A DNA stretch of 64,000 nt from Caprimulgus europaeus (lineage: Eukaryota > Chordata > Aves > Caprimulgiformes > Caprimulgidae): assembly GCA_907165065.1 (NCBI GenBank), contig OU015524.1:56833295-56897294 (forward strand), written 5' to 3'. The position numbers and the translations under genes were made by a program. Below, piece after piece: positions 1 to 13,159 of this stretch. The notes beneath the pieces were generated by a model. The model searched no databases. It was given only the letters and a program-made list of their open reading frames with translations, and had not been told where the DNA came from. Every line of letters begins with the position of its first letter. Positions within the stretch are counted from its first letter, which is position 1.

Positions 1-1428
1 GGCATCACGTGTTCTTCAAGGTGACAGTTACTAACCAGTTGCCTGGATTGGCATATATTTTCACTTTCTGAAGCATCGTGAGACAGAAGTACTAATATTT
101 TTTAGTAGTCCCAGAGTAATCTTGAACCTTTGTCTCCTTAAAGTGAGTGCTGCTTTGGAGATGCATTTCTGTCTCAAAAGAAGTAATGCTAAACCACAAT
201 ATGAATCTCTTTGCAGGCTCTTATTAATCTTTCAGTTAGGTTGCCATATCAAAATATTAGCTCACAGATACATAGAAATTCCATTTGCTGGAAGCTGGCT
301 ATCTACTTCTGCAGTGGTATGGGGACCACTGGATGCTCAGAACAAGCACCTCATGATGTCCATGACTGCTCTGTGTAGACAAAAAGGCAGATTAGCATGG
401 CCTAAGCTGTCATGAACATGAAGTGTTATAGGGAATGCCTGCCCCCCCTGAAAAATACTTGCAGGGCTACAAGAGGGATAGGCTAGTGGTCCTGGGGAAT
501 ACTCCACCCTTGAGTCATGAGAGAAGGAGGACAAGAAAAGTTAGATGCATTGGTACTATGACGTCAACCATCTTTGCTGTGACCCACTGGCATGAGATCA
601 GAGAATCAGATGAGAGAAGAAGAGGGAGTTCTATTTTCAGTCCGACTGAGTGAGTCTGTTTTCTGATGTTCAAAGTGGGAGGTTTGATGCTTTGTACAAA
701 ACAGTTTCAGCATCACAAGGCACTTTCTCTGACTTGTAGGTTCAAAGGAAAAATGTGACTGGTCAGGATCAAAAGTCTTATTCAGGCATGGCTGATAAGC
801 ATGTGCTTTATGGCACCTGTCCTGTAAATAGTGTCCTTTGCTTTTCGGAGCACATTGTAACTGTGGGATCACCTGCAGCAGAGAGAGGTGGGATAGGCCA
901 CCTCCTTGTTTACTATGGAGATAAAGAATAATGAGGATTTGTAACTGCAAGTATCTATGAAACATTTTAGCCTGAGCTTTGCATTCTTTCAATAGGCCAA
1001 GGGAGTCTTGTCAGGTTAGTTGTATCAAGTTGACAAACCCTTAGAGAAGGCTAGTTATTGTAGCAATACAATAACAGCAATTTCACTTTTTTACTGATAT
1101 TTCCTTCTTCCCGTCCCTTAACTTCTCACCTTCTGGGCCTTCTTTCCCTCAACTACATCACATTATTTTTTTAGTAATATGTTTAAAGTTATTTACATTT
1201 CAAAAAGTGCAGATTGTTGCATTCTTTTTTCATGTCGTTGAAGCCACATTAGAGTTTAAATGCTTCTCAAACAATGATTGGCCTCCTCATTTCTGAGAAA
1301 AGAAAACCCTTACAGTTTTAATGAAGGAGAATCATTGTGCACAAAGCAGATGACTAGTACTGAGAATACTGGATTGTTTTCCAGCTCCTGACATGTGCTT
1401 ATTGGGTATTTTCCTAGAATTCATTTTA

Positions 1429-1500
1429 CTTTGCTGTGCCTCAGTTCCCCATGTATGAAATGGAAAGAAGAGTATCCCACAGTATGACATAGGAACCAGA
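1429..1500 (+). repeat. Possible MIR/L2-like ancient remnant
   Basis: The segment reads CTGTGCCTCAGTTCCCCAT followed by a GTATGAAATGG-type continuation. This matches the conserved tail shared by MIR/CORE-SINEs and L2-type LINEs (CTCAGTTTCCTCATCTGTAAAATGGGG). Only about 50-70 bases are recognisable, as expected for an amniote-age fossil. A chance match is possible because the motif is short. Confidence 0.45.
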
Positions 1501-1920
1501 TATTGTCATTATTGCTAAACCAAGTAAAACATTCACAGTTTGGTTTTGTGGTTCTAACATCCTAAAAATAAACAAGGAATATATACTGCTTCCATCAGAA
1601 AATAAAACATGTATATACACTTCATCCATAACAACTTCTTTACACTTGGGAATAAGAACTGCATTTATAAACTGAAAGGAGTGAGACACGTTATTTGTCA
1701 CAATGTAAGAAATCCCAGAAGAGGTGGCTAGATCACAGCGATTCTTAGCACCATGAGCAATCTTTACATACACAAATGAAGTCTGTAAGTAATCTCTGTG
1801 CTTTGTTAACATGAATAGGGGCTCAGAGAATCTGCTTCCCCGGCGAACTCTAGAGAAAGAAAGCATCAACAGCAGCTAAGAGAAAAAGATTATTTCCTAG
1901 TGACACAAACTAAAGTCGCT

Positions 1921-1996
1921 AGCAAAAAAACCCGAAAAAACAAAAAAAAACCCACAACAAACAACACCACAAACAACAACAACAACAAAACAGTAA
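1921..1996. repeat. A-rich / (CAA)n low-complexity tract
   Basis: A run of poly-A blocks grades into CAA trinucleotide repeats (ACAACAACAACAACAAAAC near 1975-1993). It is likely a microsatellite grown from an A-rich seed. No retroposon body is visible next to it. Confidence 0.8.
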
Positions 1997-2564
1997 CAGA
2001 AAGGACAGATAAGTCACTTAACTAATCTGGCAACAACAAGAAGAGATAAATAGGAAGATGCTTTCCGAAGAATTTGAGCCTACTCAGAGCCAGAGAAAAG
2101 CTGGCTGCCATACACAGTTTTCTAGAACATATCTACCACTGTTTACTATCCTCTTGCCCCAGGGCAGCTAAAAGGTTCATGTCAGGAGCAGCATTCAATA
2201 AATATTTAGCTTTTTTTAGACTGGACTTTCAGTCATCAAGAATTTCCTTTATATGGGATACTTCTTCTGTCACATTGGCCAGTAATTCACATACTGATAG
2301 AACAGCCATAAGTTTCAAGTTACTTTGAACTCATGGACAAAATGTCAGCATATGAGGGGAAAAAGTAATATTTCCATGAATAAGCATAATGTGCAGCTTC
2401 CTGTAATGGGCTGTTCTTTGAAATGCAGCAGAAGGTAGAGGCTCTCTCCAGCATTCACTGGGCTGTGCAGAAATGTAAAGATGAAGTACACAGCAGGGCA
2501 AAACTAATCGTTTTATTAGTAGATACTTCCTATAGAGACCTGGACACAATACAGCGCTTGTGCC

Positions 2565-3080
2565 ACCTGAGGCGGCCGGACCGGCCCCCCCGGCTTTCCC
2601 TTTTTGGCGGTGCGGGTGCGCTCCGCACGCTCCAGCCCTTTTCGGGAGTCCGAGGGACTCGACCGCGGTGCCTCCGCGACCCCGTCATCTCCTGGCAGAG
2701 GCACACCTCGGCAAAAACGGGCAGTGAGGACAGGCCGGCACGTTAACCGCCCAGAGCCCGGTCCGGAGTTGCGCGCTCCCTGCCCTGCGCTGCCGGGTCA
2801 GAGCGCCCGCGGGATACGGAGCAGGATTTCGCCGTTCAGATAAGACAGGGGTGCAGGGCACCCGTCCGGGGCTGCCTTTGCCGCCCCTCGGCTGCAGGGA
2901 GCCCCTAAGAGCACCGTGTCGGCACCCTCAGGCTTGGAGCGGTTTCCCAGCGGGGCCGGTCCCAGACGGGCGGCAGCGGGGAGCTGGACGGGGCTGCCCC
3001 CCAGCGCTGGGCTCCCGCCGGCGCACCCACCCACAACCCCCCCGCCTGTCTGTCTGCCTTGGCTCTGCCAAAGGCAGCTC
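2565..3080. promoter_or_regulatory. Orphan CpG-rich island 20 kb upstream of SCAF8
   Basis: GC content and CpG count rise sharply between about 2565 and 3080 against AT-rich flanks. Examples are the runs around 2570-2600, 2640-2690 and 2940-3020. Such islands usually mark promoters in birds. No start codon of a known gene sits in it on either strand. It could be the 5' end of a non-coding RNA, an untranslated first exon of the upstream minus-strand neighbour, or an unused island. Confidence 0.55.
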
Positions 3081-3170
3081 TGAAATCATGCCACATCTTG
3101 CCTGGGATCATCTCTATATGCTCATAAATAAATATATATATATTCCACGAAAACATCTCTGGATATGTAT

Positions 3171-3571
3171 ATTCATAGATCTATACATATTCTTTGAATA
3201 TAGCTATAGAAAGATACATTCATAGACCTATATACTTTCTACCAATAGAGACACCATTGGTGAGACACTGGAACAGGTTGCCCAGAGAAGCTGTGGATGC
3301 CCCCTCCCTGGAAGTGTTCCAGGCCAGGCTGGATGAGGCTTTGAGCAACCTGGTCTAGTGGAAGGTGTCCCCGCTTATGGCAGGGGGTTTGGAACAAGGT
3401 GATCTTTAAGATCACTTCCAACCCAGACCATTTTGATTCTATGATATCTATAGAAAGATATATTATTATATTTCTGTTTAGTGTATGTATATGTATATAA
3501 ATGAATATATATTTATAATGATACATTCATAGAACTACATACATTCTACAAATATAACTATGAAAAGATAT
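3171..3571. repeat. AT-rich tandem repeat, about 47-bp period, split by a CR1
   Basis: The word ATTCATAG followed by an AT-rich body with CTATAGAAAGATA-like ends occurs at 3171, 3218 and 3525. The first two copies are 47 bases apart. The third follows after the inserted CR1 (3251-3445) and a leftover half unit. Flanking DNA at 3120-3170 and 3446-3610 is similarly AT-rich. Confidence 0.65.
3251..3445 (+). repeat. CR1 LINE 3' fragment
   Basis: The sequence carries typical CR1 3' landmarks in order: a GAGACACTGGAACAGGTTGCC-like block, CCCTCCCTGGAAGTGTTCCAGG, GGCTGGATGAGGC, a TCACTTCCAACCC block and a terminal GATTCTATGAT. It is 5'-truncated, as most CR1 copies are. It lies inside the AT-rich tandem repeat. 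Confidence 0.9.
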
Positions 3572-3741
3572 ATATTTTCTATTTCTATTTTTATATTATG
3601 TGTGTATATCTGTAGATTGAACTGCACAAGTAAATCTTTACATTTGTCCCATAGAAAAGCACCTTTCTGCACACACAATCCATTCATACTTTATCCTTGT
3701 TTGTACTGATATTAGCACAGAGGGCAGACAAAACAGAAGTA

Positions 3742-3996
3742 ATTCACAGAATGGTAGGGGTTGGAAGGGACCTCTGGAGATCATCTAGTCCAACCCCCTG
3801 CTAAAGTAGGTACATCTAGAGCAGGTTGCACAGGAAAGCATCCAGGTGGGTTTTGAATATCTCCAGAGAAGGAGATTCCACAGCCTCTCTGGGCAGCCTG
3901 TTCCAGTGCTCTGGCACCCTCACAGTACAGAAGTGTTTCCTCATGTTTAAGTGGAACCTCCTGTGTTTCAGCTTGTGCCCATTCCAGCTTGCCCCA
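3742..3996 (-). repeat. CR1 LINE 3' fragment
   Basis: Read on the + strand it opens with the inverted CR1 tail (TTCACAGAATGGTAGGGGTT). This is followed by GGAAGGGACCTCTGGAGATC, CTAGTCCAACCCCCTGC, CAGCCTCTCTGGGCAGCCTG and TTCCAGTGCTCTGGCACCC, then the degraded end of ORF2. It is a 5'-truncated minus-strand copy. Confidence 0.92.
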
Positions 3997-4800
3997 ATAA
4001 ATATATGAAGGTAAATTGCCAGACTTGATGAAGAAATGCTGATAATGCAAGCAATTCTCATAGATATGACAAATTAAGGTCCCTAAGCAATAAAAGTGGT
4101 GCTTTATATCCTCATTTCACTTTCATAGCTGAACTCCAGATCAACAGGGAACATCCTGCTCTGTAAATGTGTGCTTTCTTCTCCCCATTCCCTGGTGCTC
4201 TTCTAAGGTTTTACAATTATTTTTGTTCCCAACTTTCCATAATATAAGGACTGACCTTTTATATATTCAGCAAGAAAGCCATAATTAAAGCTTGACATTC
4301 CCTTCAGTTAGGGGCTTGTGTTCCTGAGTTACATTTTCCTCCATAAAATGCTTGGAAGACTTCTGAAACAGTCCTGTAATGCTTCCCAACAAATAATTGT
4401 GCAGCTTCTGCTGGGAACAGCAAAGGTACACTGCTAGGAAGAGCCTTGTGCCTTCTGGGTCCACACTCCAGAAAAATCCCACTGAAGATTACAACCAGAT
4501 GTCGTACTGCTGGAAACACAGTCACCTTGGATTATATGGGTGAAGTTTTCACCTGTGGATTAACACAATTTTAACACTTTAGTCCATATTAACCATTACA
4601 GAAGCCGACACCTTTTTAAGGCCACAGAGGAAAGTTTTGCCTTCCACCCTCCCCCAGGACACCCCCATCCTACATGCATAGAGTCCTATAATAGTGACTA
4701 CTACCATTTTCTAAAAGTATGATCTAAAGTTGGGATTTATCTTCATTATTTTAAATAAAATCATCTTATGCTCTCCCCAGACAGGATTAACCTGAGATTT

Positions 4801-5135
4801 CATAGAATCATAGAATGGTATAAGTTGGAAGGGACCTTGAAGATCATCTAGTTCCACACCCCACTGCCGTTAGCAGGGACACCTTCCACTAGACCAGGTT
4901 GCTCAAAGCCTTATCCAGCCTGGCTTTGAACACTTCCAGGGAGGGGGCATCTACAACTTCTCTGGGCAACCTGTTCCAATGTCTTACCACCCTCACAGGA
5001 AATATTTTTTTCCTCAATATCTTATCTAAACCTACCCTGTTCCAGCTTAAAGCCATTACCCCTTGTCCTATCACTACCTGTCCTTGTAAAAAGTCCCTCC
5101 CCAGCTTTCCTGTAGGGCCCCTGTAGTACCATTTG
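4801..5135 (-). repeat. CR1 LINE 3' fragment
   Basis: The + strand opens with the double tail CATAGAATCATAGAATGG, then AGTTGGAAGGGACCTTGAAG. Further blocks are CACCTTCCACTAGACCAGG, TCTCTGGGCAACCTGTTCC and the CCCTTGTCCTATCAC block. The minus strand of 4889-5188 still translates into the CR1 ORF2 C-terminus ([24 protein letters not shown]). The right end is blurred; similarity may run to about 5165. Confidence 0.93.
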
Positions 5136-5169
5136 CCATGCCTTGGCTGGGCTCCAGTACCTCTGACAT

Positions 5170-8100
5170 AGAGCTGCACCCACCTCACCTCCGCAGGGGA
5201 GTTAGTCTGCCAAAATTTTCCCTGGGCCTTCAGAAAGCTCTCAAACCAGATCTTAAGGATAACTCAGTGAACAATCTTTAATCCTACATCCCCTCACAAA
5301 AATGAAACTAATCCAGAGGCCTAAATTAAGAAGATTTAAAAAAAAAAAACCCAAAAACCAGAAATCATGCAGCAAAAGTGTCATAGAAAACTGATACTTA
5401 AAAAATAAAAGAGATGCAAGAGAAAAAGTAGTGCGAGCAGTTACTCAAGGTATAATGAGTAAAAGCTAAGCTGCTTCAGAAAGAGGACAGTGTTCTCTGA
5501 ACAGGCAGAGCAAATGGTACTTTCCTTTTGATTTAATTAGGGCAAAGAACACAACTTCAGGGATAATTCAGACTTGTTTTAATTAGGAGATGAAATGACA
5601 AAGTATATGGAAAAGTGTTTTCATTTGATATGGTAGCTTGTACTTTCCTACATCATCAACTGCATTAAAAAAAGGATATGTAACCTTTATGTTGTGTTAC
5701 ACACCTTAAAACAAACATATCAGGGTTATACAGCTATTTATGCACTTCCTAGCATATTATTAATTTTGCCTGTACTCCAGTATCTGGACCAGAGCATTCG
5801 ATGTTTTAAGTTCGTCCAGATAAGTATACAAATTCCCTAGTGTACATGTTGCCCAAATACAGCAAAAGAATTTTCCTAGTCATGCTAAGCATGCTGGCAT
5901 ACACTGCACTCACAAGACGGATGGATAAACAGAAAGACTGACTTTATTGCTTTCTTTTTTAAAATAAAATAATTTCCTAATGTTTTCTTAGCTGCTTAAG
6001 GACACCGGGTACTGTAACACAAAGCAAAAGCGTTTTAAACTTTGAATAGTGCTTCTTTGTTACAGTAACAAACCAAAACCAACTTATCTAAAGCAGGGTT
6101 TGGGATTTTTCTATTAAAAGGCTGCAGCAGAGTCACCCTAGAGACAGTAATGGTCTGCCATAGTTCAGTAAGACAATACCCTAATCCCTTGGACTTTCTT
6201 AAGCTAATTTTGGAAATTGTCCTGCCATTCATAATGCAGCACTTTGTCTTCACGTATCCATTTTCTGCTGCAGCTAGCAGCAGTTAATACTTTTTAACAC
6301 TCCATCACCCTAGCAGCTGTTTTATTTTGGTTTTGATACTGCCTGTGGAAAATGCAACATTTTAAAATAAAAAGAAAGAAAGAAGAACAAAAGAGAATAA
6401 TCAGGTACTGAACAATGAGAGACTTTGCCCTCATGTGAAGGCAGCTCCACTGGCATGGAAATAGATGGACTAGCAGATGTGAAATCAAGGGAGGCTTTCC
6501 AATGATTGCTGAATAATTTCTTCCTTTGTTATCGCTACAGGGCTTCCTGTCAGCAAGTCAATAGCGCATTCAGGATACCAGCAAAAGGCCAGATAGTATT
6601 CACAGAGTAGCCCTAATTAGCCATATGATGTCAGGGGACCTTTTCACATCTAACACAGTAACATTGTACCAGAATAAATGTAATCCACTTACAAAGTGGG
6701 AGGAGTGAAAGTGAACTGGTACACACCCATGTACCACTTTTGGGGCCTATAACATATTTTTACAGTGTGCATATCAGGATTCCTTCTGTTCCCTTTTTCT
6801 CCATCAGATAAGTGTAATTCAACAGGATTGTCTTGTTTTTATTTTAAAGGAATAGAACATAAATTAGATGTGAGCTCTTTAAGGGAATGAATACATAAGT
6901 TTTACTGAGAGTAAAATGTACTGAATTCACAAGTGTAACAGCCGCCTCATCTTTGGGGTTATTGGATGAGGAGCTCCAGATAACCCAGACTGAAAACCCA
7001 TTCTGACTTATTCTGTGTAAGCTGCTTGAATTCCCTCTCAGCTGCACAGGCAGAGAAAAAGATGGGCAAGTCCTCTGGCTTTAGGGCTACAGAGGAAATT
7101 AGGGAGGCATTACATGCAGTTCTCACCGATAGCTAGACTTTGACAGAAAGTTACACAGAGCTAACAAACCAGAGCAGCCACCTCTGCTTCTTTACCTGAG
7201 CACAGGTCCTTAACCCAGAGCAGCCTGAAGCCTGGGGCAGAGAGGTCTGACACCCCCACCCCACGCTGTCCTGGGCACAGCCTGCTCCCCTTCAGAGGCA
7301 GCCGCACACCGAAGGAAAAGTGCAGATTTGTAACTAAATGTCCAATTTTTACTGTTCCTAGAATGACTCTTGGTGATAGCTTCCTCTTGTTTTTACTTTT
7401 CCATGAGAAAAATAAAAAAACTCTCAAGATGACAAAACTCTAGCATAATTATGTGTTAAAAATGAAGAGTGAAGAGAGTAAAAGCACTTTCCACCCTTAA
7501 AACAAGGGCCCCCACCATGCTTAGTAATCTCAGAGAAGTATTGGAATACTGGGAAATGGGAAGAGGGGGTGGTTTGGGGGGGGTAGGGGGGTTGTTGTTT
7601 TTTCTTTTTTTCTTTTTTTAAGGGAAAAATAATTAAAGGAAGATGCACACAGGATTTGTTTGCTGGGAACCCTTTCAACTTCAATGGAGAAGACATCATA
7701 ACATGACCTGGTCCAAAAGGTTTTTACTACAGACCAGTACTTGCAAGGTGACCTCTTATTTTATTTGGGAAGTTGAATAGCCATTGCCCACAATACTCTA
7801 AATTCTTTGTTGTGCTGGGCTAAGATCCCCTCTGCTCAATCCATGTACCACCCAGTAATAAAGCCCACCAGGCTGTAATAACTCCCCAGTGCTTACTTAC
7901 TACGTTACATTGGAAGACCTGATGATGGTGAATAGAATACACACTCTACTAATCTCCTCCTGCCTGTTCCAAAGCATGCATCTTATTTCAAGTGACACAT
8001 CCAGGAACAGAGGACTTCCATTCTCAATAGCAACAAAGAAAATCCACCTGTGCTGGCAAAAGTCTTCCAGTGAGTTTGTGAACTACTTAGTCTGCATAAA

Positions 8101-11100
8101 CTGGAACTGAACAATAAAATGCACAAAAGAAACCATTGGCAATGTTTTATGTAAAGCTACATATATAAAAACTACAGTGAAAGGAAGTAACATTGCTTTT
8201 GAAAATGCTTCTATCCAAAGCTCAAACTCTATAAGGAGTTTGTCCATGTAATTTGTGTTACAGTTGTAGCTGTATTCCAAAAGGAGGTAACTGAAACAAG
8301 GACTATATAACTTATTTTTTATTACCAAGATTACATTTGATATGCGTTTAAATACAGTTATAGCTCAGTTATCAGTTCTTGCTTAAATTAAGCTAGTTTC
8401 TCTAAGCTTCTCCTGTGCTGTAATGAGACAAATATCTCTGCTGGAATATTAACTACTTCCTACATCACACTTTTGGTATTGTCATTAAGATTTGGAAGAA
8501 AAATGAAAAAAACAACCCAAGACCCCCAAGTATAGTATAACAACCCGAGCAAGTATAACCTCACAGGTAATGGAGATCAAGATAATTCAGTTCTATTACA
8601 GATAGTACTACCTCTGAAGATAAGTCAATACTTTCATGTGAAATGCTGTATTTTAAGTGAGGGAGGGATAGGTTTCTTGGGTTAACTTGTACTCCTCTTA
8701 ACACATAGGTTACCTTAAACTTCAGGGTTTAAAGTTTAATTACTTACAACTTCAGTTAGTCCCATCTCAGCTTTTAAAGATGATGGAACATGACACGCAC
8801 ACAGCATGCACCAACAGTTTGAACAAAGCAAACTAATTAAAAAAACCCCCAGATGTTACAATAAAAGTCTGCTATGCCATATGAAGTCACCATGCGTATC
8901 TAAATTGAAAGTAGTAACTAGTGGGTTTTTTTTTTTTTTGCATTTACTACACAAGACACAGACTGATTAGATTATGCAATTTTAAAAGTCAGTTAATTAA
9001 ATAACACATTTTTTCTTTTTGTACTTTGAATATGAATTCTTTTCCTAGACAATCTTGGTATATCACATTCTTTGCTCATTTTTCTAGTGTAGCACTATTT
9101 TTATAAGCCATTAAGCTACTTTGTTTATTCATGTGAATCTTTGAGACAGAATATTCATCTTGATCAGCAACAAGCAAGAAGGCTACTTAGCAGCACAGTA
9201 TGGAAGACTACCAGTAATACATTAGCTACAAGCATTCCTGTCCTTTTTTCTGTACAAGACTTATAGACTAGCATATTCTCAAGTACAACCACAGCATAAC
9301 TTCCTCTGTCCTCAGAGCTAACTATACATTTACAGGTAGAATTAGATACACGAGATGTTTTAGTAGCAGGAACACACATTTCAGAACCCTGCAGCTGCAA
9401 AACCTCAGAATCAGGCTTTTGATTTTCAGCATTCAAAAGAAAATACCAAACTTACAAACAAACAAAAAAAACCCAACCCCATACTACAATAAATAAAACC
9501 TAATATCCCTATATTAGGTAACAATACCTTTTTCTAGTAGCTTACCATTTGAAGCAAACAACTACCTCTTCTCAATAAACTACCCCACACCTTCTCTAAG
9601 TAGGCTTCTATCGGGTTTCTTTTATTCTCATCAAACAGATTAAATTATCTATGGGTGGGGGGTTTTCACAATACAAAGTAGAAGACAGAAGAAAAGGTAA
9701 ACCAAGATAGCTATTGCACTTACCTGCTGTTCAGATACCTCTGTACAAAACAGGTAATGCAGACTAGAATATACCTGTAAAACATACAGTATGTGTTTTA
9801 GTTGTGGGGAAAAAAAAGAGAAAAAAGGTTCCTATTTTCATTGCTGTAATGTTTCTATATAAATATATTCATGTTCTCTTAAACTTTAGAAAACTGTTAA
9901 AGCCCTGATATTTTTATTATGAGTTCTACCACTGCTACATTGACATTTGCTAGTTTGCTGTTTAATGGTGCTCAAGAATACAAGCGAAACTAAAATGGAA
10001 AAACAACCTAATTCTCTTTTTCACCCTCTCTCAGTGGTTACTAGCCCATGGCAGGGAAAGCTGAACTTTGTGTAAAGCCAGTCTGCAAGAGATGTAGCTT
10101 ACAGTCTGCCATACTAAGGTCAAGCAGCACTTAATATGCAGTGTTACAAACTCTTAGGCCAGATGATGCTTATTTGTGGCTCAGTAGTACTTTCCCCAGG
10201 GCTGGGACAAGTAATTAGAATGGATTTATTTCTGCTGAGTTAAGTCTGGTCATGTGTCCATGAGGTGTTTGACTAACATCACTGAAGTGATCAAGTTATC
10301 TCAGGTGCTTTCAGTGAAGCACCTGTTGTTAATAATCCATGTGTATCAGGTGAGGAAAGTGCTTCCTCGCTCTGAGTATAAATGGTGGTGATCCAGGAGG
10401 GGTTTTTTTGGCTTCTTCTGAGGAATAGCAGGATACAAACCTTTGTCTTCTATGGATACTGTGTATGTAAATTTTATATAGTGCAAAAGAATGGGTTTTT
10501 GTTTTTCTCATGGGAACTCAGGTAGAGTGAAAGATCTTTTTTTTTGGTTTTTTTTCCTCATGGGATAGGGAAGCTGTGATTCACTAGTTTTCCTTATTCT
10601 TCCTTCTATTAATGAAGCTATTGTACCACTGTGACAGACTGGGAAGAGAAAGATATATGTAAAGCTGTACTCCAAAGGACAGCAGAGGGGGGGGAAAAAA
10701 AATGCCCTTACTACAGGTATCAAAACCAGAGCATTGAAATAGAAAAACAGTCTGGGAGAGTTTTTGTACGTGTTACTTTTCTTTTAAATGGAAGCTGTAT
10801 TTATGATTATGTGGCTATGTTGTTATTTTTCTGGTGTCTACCTGTCCAGAACCAATGTACTGCAGTTCCTCTGTTCTAGATAAAGCAGAGCGTCCCTCCC
10901 AGGTTCCCCATGCTTCATAGTAAATAATGCTCTACTTGTGGCAGAGGGAAATGCTGTGTGACAAGATAAATTCCACTCCTTGTGTTCATCTGCTAGTATT
11001 GGGTATTAATTCTCACTTATTCTAGGAGAGACTTTTCTTTCCATGTAAGTGCTCAACCTTTTTAGGGAACTTTCTAGAGAAAAGAATAGAAAAAAGGTTA

Positions 11101-13150
11101 AATACGTAGCAGGAACAGTGATCATCCTATAGTGCGTTCTTAACATCTTAAGTGTAGCTTTCAATTAAGGCTTTTGTTAAAACAACAATGCTCTATCTTA
11201 AAGCAATATTTACTGTATACTTCAATTTTAAGTCAGACTTCTTACTCAGGAGGAAGAACTCTTCATTATGTTCCTTGAATATGGACAGATTAAACCCATT
11301 TATTTTCTTTCCCTGTGTAATTATCATGTGTATGTCCATGGAAAAACTCCTGTATTTCTCTAAACCAAATTCAAAATCTAGCATTAACAGTATAGTTTGA
11401 AGTGCAATTAAGTCTTTTGCTAGCCTGGAAATGTAAGGTGTTACATTGTGGGTTTGGGAGTCGTGTTTTGGGAGAGGAGTTGTATAGCTAGTAATGATGC
11501 TTAAAATAATTGTGCAGGACTCTTTCAAGATTATGCAATTTAGCAATGTTAATAATAATTGTAAAATTAATGCAACCCATCTTTATTCCCTTGGTGCAGT
11601 GAAGTGTTCATGGAAGTGGTCTCCGGAGGGAAATGATGCAAAATTAGTGATCTGAATACTATAATTTGTGTCTGTTTGGTTTGTCTGGTTTTAACTACGC
11701 TCTAATTAGTAATGACTTGCTTTCTGAAGTTGTTCTTCTACTGTAACCTTTTCTTTCCACTCTTCTCCAGGCCTTCCTCAGATCTGAAAGTCCACATCTA
11801 GTTCAGGTATTACAAAAAGAATAATGTGTAAGAAGTCACAGTAGACCTAAATTCAGTCCTAATTTCTTGGTAGGTAAACTCTGTGTGAAAGATTGCACTG
11901 GCAACTTGCCAAAATTTTAAGGACTACATTTAACTTATGCTAAAGAAACTGTGTACAATAGCATTTGTTGTACCTTCATTATTAGAGGACAGTCTTTGCT
12001 TGTATTAGTCTTGCTAGCAACAGAAGCATGAAATTTAGCTTTGCCTGTGACTGATTCCTTGTGTTCCAAGTGCAGTCACCATCAGTTACAGTCATGCAGA
12101 GTTTGATCCTATAAGTGGATGCCATTTTGTTCCTTTATGTAAAACTTCAGAGGATTTCTCAGGTCCATGAACTCAAAAAGACAATGTGATGTTAGCTTTG
12201 AGAAGAATTACTGTACTGACTTATTAGGACCACATTTTGTATTAAATGCCTTTTTTTTTTTTTTGTCCAAAGAGCATTCTGGAATAGGGTAAACACGATA
12301 AGCTAGAGATGTGTTGTAGTTCCTTTTCTCTTTCAGAAGTTTATTCAGCTAAAGATTTAGAAATCAGCTTGATAATAATTACCAGCCTGAGACTGAACTA
12401 GAGAGCTCAGAATGTGAGAAAAACTAGAGAGGAGAAAATCAAGGTATTAATTTTAAGAAAGAGAGTGAGTTTATAAAGGCACTAACAGACTGTTGGGTTC
12501 CCATTTTGTGTCTACTTATACCTTGTATAATTTCTTGGTAGATGACTAGGGTGTCTCTGTCAGAGGTGTTTCATGACTTACATTTGTTTCAGCAGAACGC
12601 TGTATGAACGCAGTGATTCATGGACAAAAGGTGAGTTCACAAGTTCTGGTCCTCAGCATGCAAAGCACATCAGGTGTCATATTGTTGTTAAACCAAAGCA
12701 AATGTGTGTTGACTTCAGCTGGATAAGTAAAAACTAGCTGGAGTGCAAATCCCTTGCTAATAATCTGGCTTGTGTTTTGATAGGGCATATACAATTAAAG
12801 GCAATCCTTTATTGGTTTGGATTTTTTGGTTTACTTTTTTGACGAGGGTGGGAGGGTTTTGGTTTTTTGTTTTTTTGGTTTGTTTTTTTTTCTCCTTTAA
12901 ATCACTGCTATCTCTGGGAAATGGAAGGGGGGAGATAGAAGGGCTTTCTGAAAGATAAATTAGCTGGCCTGCTAACGTTGACTCACCTCTTTCCAGCTGC
13001 ATTGTTGAAGCCTTGCCATTGGAGAGGGTGGACTGGGATTTGAGAGTTGAGAGTGAAGGATGGTTAACACCTGTGGACAAGCAGGTAGGTACAGTCTCAC
13101 AAGTTTTTGTTGCAAGCATGACGGAGGAGGTGCTGGCTCCTGACTGCAGG
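5170..13150. other. Intergenic DNA, no gene recognised
   Basis: About 8 kb of AT-rich DNA without any exon I can recognise. Its open frames are short and lack family features. Visible oddities are homopolymer or low-complexity runs: A at 5339-5350, G-rich at 7564-7591, T at 8929-8939 and 12250-12264, and a G/T-rich tract at 12824-12896. I see no mobile element with clear landmarks. Confidence 0.6.
7564..7591 (+). other. G-rich tract, possible G-quadruplex
   Basis: Runs of five, two, eight and six G are separated by only one to three bases. The eight-G run can supply two G-tracts, so a four-tract quadruplex is possible. A T-rich stretch follows. There is no gene nearby. Confidence 0.45.
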
Positions 13151-13159
13151 TAAAAGTGC

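Larger units (their letters stand above)
1..2560. other. Intergenic DNA, no gene recognised
   Basis: This is AT-rich single-copy-looking DNA at the left edge. I see no exon of a known protein. The mammalian neighbour on this side of SCAF8 is CNKSR3, read from the minus strand. I looked for its N-terminal SAM-domain start (MEPVTKWSP) and did not find it. The stretch holds a short old SINE/LINE-like remnant near 1430 and an A-rich run near 1920, listed separately. It also holds a 142-codon open frame on the minus strand (1441-1869) that I do not recognise. Confidence 0.6.

Noticed and set aside
1-3100. 5' exons of CNKSR3, the expected mammalian neighbour
   Set aside because: The N-terminal SAM-domain sequence was sought on the minus strand and not found. 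Any link to the gene is by synteny only.
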